Assembly (NCBI GenBank): GCA_964495805.1
Contig: CAZBWV010000067.1
Coordinates: 1 to 28,721 of the forward strand
Length of the DNA stretch: 28,721 nt
Direction: 5' to 3'
Source of the DNA: JALXCH01 sp964495805
GTDB taxonomy: Bacteria > Calditrichota > Calditrichia > RBG-13-44-9
In this document: in pieces, positions 8,588 to 14,767 of the stretch
How positions within the stretch are numbered: position 1 is the stretch's first letter
How the letters are laid out: each line of letters opens with the position of its first letter
The notes under the pieces: model-generated
The model's input: only the letters and a program-made list of their open reading frames with translations
What the model was told of the DNA's origin: nothing
Database searches by the model: none
Translations under genes and position numbers: made by a program

Positions 8588-9478
8588 ATGAGAGTGACGC
8601 AGAATTATAGTATTCATTCATTGCTCCGGGAAGTAAATAACGCCCGCGATCGAATTTTTACCCTCCAGCGTAATTTAGCTACCGGAAAAAGAATTAACCA
8701 GATCTCCGACGATCCGGAACACATCGAAATTGTGCTTCGCTATCAGAAGATGTTAAAAATGAACCAGCGCTTCGAGGAAAACATCAACAAGGCACTGGAT
8801 TTTATGGGGATTACCTCCCAGGCGCTGGATGATGCGGTGGATATACTGGCCAATGCCAAAGAAATCGCTGTGCAGGGAGCCGATAGTCTGACCGATTCCG
8901 AATGGAGTTCCTATGCCGAACAGGTGGATCAGGCCCTTCATCAATTAGTGGATATTGCCAACACCACGTTTAAGGGACGATTTGTATTTGGGGGTACTAA
9001 TACGACCAAAGAGCCGTTTTCCCTTGCTCCGGATGGTTCGGTGGTCACTGCCAATCCGGAAGGCATCGCGGGGGCCTTAAAAACCGAAGTCGGCGTGCAT
9101 AAAATTGAGCAGTACAATGTTACCGGCCAGGCAGCATTTCAGGCGGATGTGGATGTGTTTCAGTTGCTTATCGATTTACGCACGGCCTTCGAAAATCACG
9201 ATACCGGCGCCATGGAGAATTTGATTGATTCACTGGATGCTGCGATGGATCAGGTGGCTCAGCAAAATGCGAATCTGGGCGCCAGGATGAACCGCTTCGA
9301 TATGTTCCTGCAACAATACCAAAGCCAGGATGTCAAACTGGAGGAATATCTTTCCCATGTGCAGGACACCGATGTTGCTCAGGCGGTTACCGATTTACAG
9401 ATTCAGGAAACCGGATTGCAGACAGCGCTTCAGGTGCTGGCCCGCACCGTGAATATATCGCTGGTGGATTTCATGTAA
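8588..9478 (+). CDS. flgL: flagellar hook-associated protein 3, FlgL
   Basis: A 296-residue flagellin-family protein that makes the second junction ring. The N-terminus (residues 1-40, with RIFTLQRNLATGKRINQISDDP) is the FlgL/flagellin D0-D1 signature. The FGGTNTTKEPFSL segment is typical of FlgL, and the C-terminus (TDVAQAVTDLQIQETGLQTALQVLART) is the matching helix. It lies 56 bases behind flgK in the same transcript, with AAGGATG before the ATG. No terminator is seen after it. Confidence 0.95.
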   Translation: MRVTQNYSIHSLLREVNNARDRIFTLQRNLATGKRINQISDDPEHIEIVLRYQKMLKMNQRFEENINKALDFMGITSQALDDAVDILANAKEIAVQGADSLTDSEWSSYAEQVDQALHQLVDIANTTFKGRFVFGGTNTTKEPFSLAPDGSVVTANPEGIAGALKTEVGVHKIEQYNVTGQAAFQADVDVFQLLIDLRTAFENHDTGAMENLIDSLDAAMDQVAQQNANLGARMNRFDMFLQQYQSQDVKLEEYLSHVQDTDVAQAVTDLQIQETGLQTALQVLARTVNISLVDFM

Positions 9479-9520
9479 AAAAACTGTTGAAATATTCTGA
9501 GACAGGTGTTGAAAAAGGGG

Positions 9521-9628
9521 ATGGATGAAATGGGAAGAGTTGCCCGAAAAGATTTGTATCAGTATAAAAAACAATTGGTTGTGTTGTTTCGGAAGTATCG
9601 GCCATATTTTGGCATTACTGTTGCATAA
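9521..9628 (+). CDS. possible 35-aa small protein between flgL and fliW
   Basis: ATG 9521 follows AAAAAGGGG directly, and ATG 9530 is an in-frame alternative with a GGATG upstream. The frame ends at TAA 9626-9628. The product is basic and aromatic (RKYRPYFGITVA at the C-terminus). It fills most of the 185-base gap between flgL and fliW on the operon strand. A 36-codon frame can occur by chance in such a gap and I recognise no family, so this is only a candidate. Confidence 0.3.
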   Translation: MDEMGRVARKDLYQYKKQLVVLFRKYRPYFGITVA

Positions 9629-9663
9629 AAAATAAGCGGACGAATTGAAATGGAGACTAATGA

Positions 9664-10080
9664 ATGAAGGTGGTGACACTGCAATTTGGCGAATTAGAGG
9701 TTATGGAGGAGCAAATCATTCGGTTTCCAAAAGGGATTATTGGATTTGAAGATTGCCACGAATTTGTTATTATCGATGACGAGGAGTATGAACCATTTCG
9801 CTGGTTAATTTCGCTGGACAAAGAGGAGTTTGGTTTTCCCATTCTGGATCCATTTCTGGTTGTACCGGATTATTTAAAAGAATTTCCTGCCTCAATTGCC
9901 CGGGAACTGGAAGCGGATGATACGGTGATGGATGTGTTTTGTGTTGTGACCCTGAAAGGGGAAGGAGGAAAAGTAACCCTGAATTTAAAAGGACCTATTA
10001 TCATCGATTATCTCAAAGGAGAAGGGAGACAGATTATTTTGCCCTCGGAGGATCTATCTGTGTCTTATCCGATTAGTTAG
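9664..10080 (+). CDS. fliW: flagellar assembly factor FliW
   Basis: A 138-residue protein with the FliW pattern: FGELEV near the N-terminus, IIRFPKGIIGFEDCHEFVII (residues 18-37), PFRWLISLD and the conserved F..PILDPFLVVPDY. FliW binds CsrA and prevents it from repressing flagellin translation; free flagellin in turn sequesters FliW. It lies 38 bases before csrA, the classic fliW-csrA pair. The start ATG 9664 has TGGAG eight bases upstream (9651-9655). The ATG at 9660 is out of frame. Confidence 0.95.
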   Translation: MKVVTLQFGELEVMEEQIIRFPKGIIGFEDCHEFVIIDDEEYEPFRWLISLDKEEFGFPILDPFLVVPDYLKEFPASIARELEADDTVMDVFCVVTLKGEGGKVTLNLKGPIIIDYLKGEGRQIILPSEDLSVSYPIS

Positions 10081-10118
10081 CAGGATGCCAACAACGTTAA
10101 AACCAGGGAAGGTGAATT

Positions 10119-10364
10119 ATGTTAGTCTTAACAAGGAAGTTAGGAGAAAACATCATAATTGATGATGAGATATCGATTCGAGTGATAAGTATTGATAGCA
10201 ATAAGGTGCAATTGGGAATTCAGGCACCAAGCGATGTGATGATCTATCGACAGGAATTAGTGGATCGAATCAAATCTCAGAATCGCTCTTCGGTGGTTCA
10301 TAAAAAATGGGATTTAATTTCAGCAGCCAGGAATCTTAAAATTTTGGGAAATGTGAGATACTAA
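10119..10364 (+). CDS. csrA: carbon storage / translation regulator CsrA
   Basis: An 81-residue RNA-binding protein. The N-terminus MLVLTRKLGE, the LGIQAPSDV strand and the IYRQEL motif are diagnostic. Leu4 and Arg44, the two residues known to be critical for RNA contact in CsrA, are present. A long C-terminal extension after about residue 50 is typical of CsrA proteins from bacteria that have FliW, which binds that region. As a dimer it binds GGA in hairpin loops and Shine-Dalgarno regions. Its likely targets are the two flagellin leaders in this window. AAGGTGA precedes the ATG. The stop codon overlaps the Shine-Dalgarno of the next gene. Confidence 0.97.
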   Translation: MLVLTRKLGENIIIDDEISIRVISIDSNKVQLGIQAPSDVMIYRQELVDRIKSQNRSSVVHKKWDLISAARNLKILGNVRY

Positions 10365-10376
10365 GGAATGGGTGTT

Positions 10377-10634
10377 ATGGAAAAACAATCAGTGGCTCAA
10401 CGCTCAAGGCGGGTGGATATTTTACTGGGGCAATTAAAACAATTGAAAAAGGAAGAACGGGTATTAATCGGACTCTACTTTTACGAACAGCTGTCCCTGG
10501 AGGAAATTGCTTTTGTGTTGCACAAATCAGTGGAAGAAATTCAGAAACAGTTGGAACAGATTCTTCCCCGTTTAATTTTAAAGCCGGAAGAGTCCTCCAA
10601 CTTCGAACCAATTGGATTTGAAATTTCAGGATGA
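10377..10634 (+). CDS. stand-alone sigma-70 region-4-like (HTH) small protein
   Basis: An 85-residue protein. Residues ~24-64 (LKKEERVLIGLYFYEQLSLEEIAFVLHKS...) read like region 4 of sigma factors, nearest to FliA-type sigma-28, but regions 1-3 are absent. The putative recognition helix (SVEEIQKQLEQIL) is acidic where DNA-binding sigma factors carry Arg or Lys, so DNA binding may be lost. The frame opens at 10368, yet ATG 10377 has AAGGA (10363-10367) nine bases upstream and is preferred. It follows csrA by 12 bases and its TGA (10632-10634) abuts the glycosyltransferase start, so it belongs to the fliW-csrA transcript. The function is not known. Confidence 0.75.
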   Translation: MEKQSVAQRSRRVDILLGQLKQLKKEERVLIGLYFYEQLSLEEIAFVLHKSVEEIQKQLEQILPRLILKPEESSNFEPIGFEISG

Positions 10635-10635
10635 A

Positions 10636-12276
10636 ATGATGCGAAAGAAAAGGAATTCGAAAAAACGAAAACGGAGAAAACGAGACTCCCGTTCACATGT
10701 CAGTTCTCCGATTTCACTGTGTATGATTGTTAAAAATGAAGAGAAATATCTGGATGAATGTTTGAGCAGCGTGCAAGGGCTGGTGGGCGAAATGGTGGTA
10801 GTGGATACCGGCAGTACGGATCGCACCGTCGAGATTGCCCGGCGGCACGGTGCACGAGTTTTTCATTACCAGTGGCAAAACGATTTTGCCCGGGCACGGA
10901 ATTTTGCTTTGAGCCATTGTTCTCTGCCCTGGGTGCTATATCTGGATGCAGATGAGCGTCTGTTTCCGGAATATCATCGCAAGGTGTTAGATGCTGTTCG
11001 CCGAAACAAAGCAGATGCCTTCTATGTGAAGGTGCTGAGTCCGGTGTCCGAGCGAATGGGGAATGTACCCCACGAGCAAGCTTATCCCCGACTATTTCGC
11101 AAAATGCCCGGTGTTCAGTTCGAAGGGAAAATCCATGAACAAATATCTCCCTCGTTAATTCGACAGCAGGCGAAATTCGCTCATCTGGATGTAACCATTC
11201 TTCATCTCGGATATAACCTGGATGAAGAAGCCATTCAGAAAAAAATTGAACGGAATTTATCGTACTTGCGAGAACAACTTCGGGAAGAACCCGACAATCC
11301 GTACGTCTATTTTCAATTGGGGCAAACGCTTATTTTAAATCGCCAGCCAGAAGAGGGACGTCAACATCTTCACAAGGCACTGGCACTGGGGACGTTACCC
11401 AATAATTTAACCGCCACCATCTGGCTTATTTTAGCCAATGAGGATTATAAAGAGAAGCAATACACCGCCGCCCTGGAAAAAATTGATACAGCCTTGCAAA
11501 TTGCTCCGGTGCAGCGGTTGGGGTATTTCTTGCAGTCCGAGTGTCTCGCTCATTTGCAGAGATATTCCGAAGCTCTGATGGCATTACAGAAGCTGGAGCA
11601 ATATTCCTACGAGTCGTTCAGTAACATCAGCATCGATAAGACGTTTGAAAAATACATCATTGCTCAACGAAAGGGCTCCTATCATTTTGCACTGGGACAG
11701 TGGGAAGAAGCTTATTATGCTTATTCAGAGTATTTCAAAACCAGCACCCACTGGCGAAGCGAACTTCTGGAGAAATGGGTATATGCCTGGAACCAGTCAC
11801 AACCGCATCCCCAGATTCCCCGGGAGTTTTTACAGCTTTTATTGCAGAATTTCGACCGCTTCAATCATCCGGTGCAGGCTGCAAAGCTCCTTGCCGGATT
11901 GTGTGAACAAAGTGGGTATCGCACATTGATGGAACAATTCCTGTGGTTGCATGTTCATCACGACCCCCACGATGCGGTGCCCTATTATTATCTGGGAAAT
12001 CTGGAACTGGAGCGGGGGAACTTTGAGAAGGCAGAAAATTACTATCGTCAGGCGCTGCAGCACGAAGAAAATGTATGGGAGATTTATTACAATCTGGTCG
12101 TGGTGTATATCAAGAAGCAGGATTTTGTCTCCGCGATGAAGTTATTGGAATCGGCACTGGAAAAGTTTCCGGAAAAACGGGTCCAAAATCGCCGATTGCT
12201 GGCGGGTTTGTACACCAAATTAGGATATTTTGAGAAAGCGCTGGAATATGCGGTGTCGTTACAACGGGAAAAGTAA
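10636..12276 (+). CDS. family-2 glycosyltransferase with TPR repeats, possible flagellin glycosyltransferase
   Basis: A 546-residue cytoplasmic protein. After a very basic N-terminus (RKKRNSKKRKRRKR) comes a GT2/GT-A domain (residues ~25-240). It has the SLCMIVKNEEKYLDECLSSV start, VVDTGSTDRTVEIA with the nucleotide-binding Asp, and LYLDADER whose D104-x-D106 is the metal-binding DXD motif. The C-terminal 300 residues contain several TPRs (NPYVYFQLGQTLI, AVPYYYLGNLELERGNFEKAENYY). This SunS-like GT2-TPR layout occurs in protein and peptide glycosyltransferases. Its position between csrA and the flagellin genes suggests flagellin as acceptor, which is inference. Start ATG 10636 (or 10639) follows AGGATGA and nearly overlaps the previous stop. 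Confidence 0.8.
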   Translation: MMRKKRNSKKRKRRKRDSRSHVSSPISLCMIVKNEEKYLDECLSSVQGLVGEMVVVDTGSTDRTVEIARRHGARVFHYQWQNDFARARNFALSHCSLPWVLYLDADERLFPEYHRKVLDAVRRNKADAFYVKVLSPVSERMGNVPHEQAYPRLFRKMPGVQFEGKIHEQISPSLIRQQAKFAHLDVTILHLGYNLDEEAIQKKIERNLSYLREQLREEPDNPYVYFQLGQTLILNRQPEEGRQHLHKALALGTLPNNLTATIWLILANEDYKEKQYTAALEKIDTALQIAPVQRLGYFLQSECLAHLQRYSEALMALQKLEQYSYESFSNISIDKTFEKYIIAQRKGSYHFALGQWEEAYYAYSEYFKTSTHWRSELLEKWVYAWNQSQPHPQIPREFLQLLLQNFDRFNHPVQAAKLLAGLCEQSGYRTLMEQFLWLHVHHDPHDAVPYYYLGNLELERGNFEKAENYYRQALQHEENVWEIYYNLVVVYIKKQDFVSAMKLLESALEKFPEKRVQNRRLLAGLYTKLGYFEKALEYAVSLQREK

Positions 12277-12284
12277 ATTTTAAT

Positions 12285-12311
12285 TAAAGTTTATATCGAG
12301 GCATACGATAG
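12285..12311 (+). promoter_or_regulatory. sigma-28 promoter of flagellin gene 1
   Basis: TAAAGTTT (12285-12292), exactly 11 bases, TACGATAG (12304-12311). The -35 is a perfect match to the FliA consensus and the -10 keeps the CGATA core. It begins nine bases after the glycosyltransferase stop, with an AT-rich stretch upstream. Confidence 0.85.
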
Positions 12312-12329
12312 TTAGTAATGAAAGCTTTT

Positions 12330-12365
12330 GAGAAGAAAAGGTCTGGCAGTCGCCGATTTCTTCTC
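12330..12365 (+). promoter_or_regulatory. long hairpin in the flagellin-1 leader
   Basis: GAGAAGAAA (12330-12338) pairs with TTTCTTCTC (12357-12365). A small inner GGC/GCC pairing closes a tetraloop (45-47 with 52-54). It is not followed by a T run, so it is not a terminator. The 3' arm CTTCTC can instead pair with GAGAAG at 12389-12394, which would open the next hairpin. Confidence 0.5.
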
Positions 12366-12385
12366 TAATTAATCCAGGCTGCCTA

Positions 12386-12405
12386 ATTGAGAAGGGATTC
12401 TCAAT
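12386..12405 (+). promoter_or_regulatory. GGA-loop hairpin, predicted CsrA site of flagellin 1
   Basis: ATTGAGAA (12386-12393) and TTCTCAAT (12398-12405) form an 8-bp perfect stem that leaves GGGA as the loop. A GGA shown in a hairpin loop is the hallmark of a CsrA site. The second GGA of the leader is inside the Shine-Dalgarno AAGGAGG (12416-12422), 23 bases away, within reach of a CsrA dimer. CsrA binding here would block initiation at ATG 12428. Confidence 0.65.
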
Positions 12406-12427
12406 AAACCAAAACAAGGAGGTTGTC

Positions 12428-13264
12428 ATGGCTTTTTATGGTGGATCCCGCATCAACACCAACGTTGGGGCGTTGAATGCCTTTAATGCCCTCAACAACA
12501 TCAATTCCAAAATTGGCACGGTTCAAATGCGGTTGTCTACTGGTAAGCGCGTGAACAGCGCTGCCGATGATCCGGCTGGCTATACCATTGGTAAAAAGCT
12601 GGAAGCCCGCTCCCGGAGTCTTTCCCAGGCACTAAACAATGTCGGCGAACTGAAGAACATCCTTTCCGTTGCGGAAGGTGGTCTGCAGTCCATCAACGAT
12701 ATTTATGCCGGCATTAAAGAAAAAATCATCCAGGCCGGGAATGGTTCCTATTCGACGGAAGAGCTGGAAGCGATTGTGAAGCAGGTAAACGAGATGTTGA
12801 ACGAAGTGGATGACATCATCTCTGAGACCAAGTTTAATGGTACCGCCCTGCTGAACAATCAGTTTACTAACAAGGTCTTCCAGACCGGTGCCGATGGTGG
12901 CGACACGTTAACCGTAACCCTGGATGCCCAGATTGATTCGGCGGACTTTGGTTTGAATTCGCTGACATCGGCGAACATCAACAGCAACCTGACCGCTACT
13001 CTGAACAGTCTGGATTCCGCGATTCAGACGGTGAGCGAAGAGTTGCAGACGGTGGGTTCGCTGATTTCTCGTCTGGATGTGAAGGAACAAACCCTCTCCA
13101 CTGCGATTACCAATACCGAAGCGGCAATGAGCCGAATCATGGACGCCGACATTGCCAAGGAGCAGTTGGAAATCACCAAGCTTCAGATACTGCAGCAAAC
13201 CGCAACCGTGCAGTTAGCCCAGGCAAACGCAGCCCCGCAAGGAGTCCTGAGCTTATTCCGGTAA
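12428..13264 (+). CDS. fliC: flagellin 1
   Basis: A 278-residue filament protein. The N-terminal D0/D1 region (INTNVGALNAFNALNNINSK, MRLSTGKRVNSAADDPAGYTIG) and the C-terminal D1/D0 region ending in LSLFR are canonical. Only about 50 residues separate the two, so the variable D2/D3 surface domains are essentially missing. The middle is rich in Ser, Thr and Asn, which are possible O-glycosylation sites. It is the first of a tandem pair, with 36 identical residues shared near the C-terminus but different codons, so the duplication is old. AAGGAGG is five bases before the ATG. It is probably under sigma-28 and CsrA/FliW control, with its own terminator. Confidence 0.95.
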   Translation: MAFYGGSRINTNVGALNAFNALNNINSKIGTVQMRLSTGKRVNSAADDPAGYTIGKKLEARSRSLSQALNNVGELKNILSVAEGGLQSINDIYAGIKEKIIQAGNGSYSTEELEAIVKQVNEMLNEVDDIISETKFNGTALLNNQFTNKVFQTGADGGDTLTVTLDAQIDSADFGLNSLTSANINSNLTATLNSLDSAIQTVSEELQTVGSLISRLDVKEQTLSTAITNTEAAMSRIMDADIAKEQLEITKLQILQQTATVQLAQANAAPQGVLSLFR

Positions 13265-13283
13265 AACCAAGAGCCACTGAGAG

Positions 13284-13313
13284 AGGCCACCTGAGGAGGG
13301 TGGCCTTTCTTTT
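13284..13313 (+). terminator. Rho-independent terminator of flagellin 1
   Basis: AGGCCACC (13284-13291) pairs with GGTGGCCT (13299-13306) across a 7-base loop, followed by TTCTTTT. Confidence 0.9.
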
Positions 13314-13336
13314 ATCGGCTCGAAAAGGGTTCTCCG

Positions 13337-13368
13337 TGCAAATTTATTGAATTGGCAATAAATTTGCA
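13337..13368. repeat. perfect 13-bp inverted repeat upstream of flagellin 2
   Basis: TGCAAATTTATTG (13337-13349) and CAATAAATTTGCA (13356-13368) are perfect inverse copies separated by AATTGG. It ends 19 bases before the -35 box of the flagellin-2 promoter, after the flagellin-1 terminator. It has no T run and is probably not a terminator. It could be an operator for a dimeric regulator. No such element precedes flagellin 1. Confidence 0.7.
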
Positions 13369-13387
13369 GAGAGAAACCAAAATTAAT

Positions 13388-13414
13388 TAAAGTCACTATT
13401 TTTGCTGACGATTA
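13388..13414 (+). promoter_or_regulatory. sigma-28 promoter of flagellin gene 2
   Basis: TAAAGTCA (13388-13395), 11 bases, GACGATTA (13407-13414). It has the same TTAAAGT start and spacing as the flagellin-1 and flgN promoters, and the same AATTAATT tract upstream. Confidence 0.8.
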
Positions 13415-13432
13415 TGATTAGTGGCAACTAAA

Positions 13433-13450
13433 TCAGGCATGGACGCCTGA
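13433..13450 (+). promoter_or_regulatory. GGA-loop hairpin, predicted CsrA site of flagellin 2
   Basis: TCAGGC (13433-13438) pairs with GCCTGA (13445-13450) and shows ATGGAC in the loop, a match to the CsrA loop motif ANGGA. The Shine-Dalgarno AAGGAGG (13469-13475) provides a second GGA 30 bases further on. The stem sequence is unlike that of flagellin 1 while the layout is the same, which suggests selection for structure. Confidence 0.7.
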
Positions 13451-13481
13451 GGTAGATAAAACAAATACAAGGAGGTATATC

Positions 13482-14312
13482 ATGGCTTTTTACGGTGGCT
13501 CACGGATTTACACCAATGTTGGAGCGTTGAACGCGTTGAACGCGTTGAACAACATTAACTCCAAGATTGGTGTGCATCAGCTGCGTTTGTCCAGTGGTAA
13601 ACGCATCAATTCGGCTGCGGACGATCCTGCCGGCTACACCATCTCCGAAAAATTGAAAGCACGGTCGCGAGCTCTCAGTCAGGCACTGAACAATGTCGGT
13701 GAAGCGAAAAATGTTCTGTCGGTGGCTGAAGGTGGGTTGCAGAATATTAATGATATTCTGACCACCATCAAGGAAAAGATGATTCAGGCGGGTAACGGTT
13801 CTTACGGGAATAGCGAATTGCAGGCGGTTCTTTCCCAGATCAACGACTTGCTGGATGAAGTGGACGACATTATTGCAGAGACCAAATTTAATGGTACGCA
13901 GCTGATTGATGGTAATTTTACCAACAAGGTATTCCAGACGGGGGCTGATGGAGGCGATACAATTACAATCAGCTTGAGCTCTTCACTGGATTCCGCCTCC
14001 TTCGGATTGGATTCTCTGACCACCAGTGATCTGTCCTCGGTTGCAGCTCTGGATAGTGTGGATAGTTACATGAGTACAGTCAGCAGTGAGCTGCAAACCA
14101 TCGGTTCTTTGGTCCAGCGTCTGGATTACAAGGAAGCCACGTTGCAGGTTGCCATCACCAACACCGATGCTGCTGCCAGCCGCATCATGGACGCTGACAT
14201 TGCCAAGGAGCAACTGGAGATTACCAAACTCCAGATTCTCCAGCAAACGGCAACTGTCCAGTTGGCTCAGGCAAATGCAGCACCCAACAACATTTTACAG
14301 TTGTTCCGGTAG
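13482..14312 (+). CDS. fliC: flagellin 2
   Basis: A 276-residue flagellin, a close paralogue of flagellin 1 with the same short central domain. The N-terminal signature reads LRLSSGKRINSAADDPAGYTIS and the last residues are LQLFR. Strongest divergence lies in the middle (about residues 145-200), the part exposed on the filament. Shine-Dalgarno AAGGAGG is six bases before ATG. Two flagellins with separate promoters, leaders and terminators could be expressed at different levels or build different parts of the filament. Its stop TAG overlaps the first bases of the terminator structure. Confidence 0.95.
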   Translation: MAFYGGSRIYTNVGALNALNALNNINSKIGVHQLRLSSGKRINSAADDPAGYTISEKLKARSRALSQALNNVGEAKNVLSVAEGGLQNINDILTTIKEKMIQAGNGSYGNSELQAVLSQINDLLDEVDDIIAETKFNGTQLIDGNFTNKVFQTGADGGDTITISLSSSLDSASFGLDSLTTSDLSSVAALDSVDSYMSTVSSELQTIGSLVQRLDYKEATLQVAITNTDAAASRIMDADIAKEQLEITKLQILQQTATVQLAQANAAPNNILQLFR

Positions 14313-14360
14313 TCAGGTAGGGAAGTCTTCCCTCCTGGGAGGCTTCTCCCCTGACTTTTT
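14311..14360 (+). terminator. branched terminator of flagellin 2
   Basis: AGTCAG (14311-14316) pairs with CTGACT (14351-14356), followed by TTTT. Inside are two hairpins: GGGAA-gtc-TTCCC (14320-14332) and GGGAG-gctt-CTCCC (14337-14350). The whole can fold as a three-way junction and begins within the stop codon. Confidence 0.75.
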
Positions 14361-14404
14361 ATGATGCAACCTGTAAGAACCAAAGCGAAAAGGAGTAATA
14401 ATTT

Positions 14405-14743
14405 ATGAATACAGCACTCGCTTATAAACGCTCGCAGAATCAGCAGAAAGGAATTTCTACCTATCAGCAGAATCAGATTATGAACCTCTCGGCGACGGAA
14501 TTGATTTTAAAGCTCTACGATCTGGCTATTGTGGCAATTAAACAGGGAAATGTCCGCAAAGCCAATCTGGTAATTACCGAACTGATTGCTTCGCTCAATT
14601 TTGAATACAAAGAAGTTGCTCTGGGATTTTTTAAATTGTACCGATATTGTCAGGATCAACTGTACAAGGGAAATCTGAAAGAACCGTTGAAAATCATGGA
14701 GGATTTACGGGCGACGTGGGCCAGGGCATTTAATCTAACTTAA
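14405..14743 (+). CDS. fliS: flagellar secretion chaperone FliS
   Basis: A 112-residue helical protein with the FliS pattern: YQQNQIMNLSATELILKLYD near the N-terminus and the helix VRKANLVITELIASLNFE. FliS binds the C-terminus of flagellin in the cytoplasm and prevents early polymerisation. FliW competes for the same region in some bacteria. It sits between the flagellins and fliD, as usual. AAGGAG lies 9 bases before the ATG. It heads a run fliS-fliD-flaG-fliT-flgM with gaps of at most 24 bases. I see no clear promoter, so read-through from flagellin 2 is possible. Confidence 0.9.
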   Translation: MNTALAYKRSQNQQKGISTYQQNQIMNLSATELILKLYDLAIVAIKQGNVRKANLVITELIASLNFEYKEVALGFFKLYRYCQDQLYKGNLKEPLKIMEDLRATWARAFNLT

Positions 14744-14767
14744 TAAAAATAAAACAGGGATGTTGCC

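Noticed and set aside
12428..14312. flagellin pair as a recent duplication or phase-variation cassette
   Set aside because: Synonymous positions are widely different even where 36 residues are identical, and no flanking repeats or recombinase are seen.
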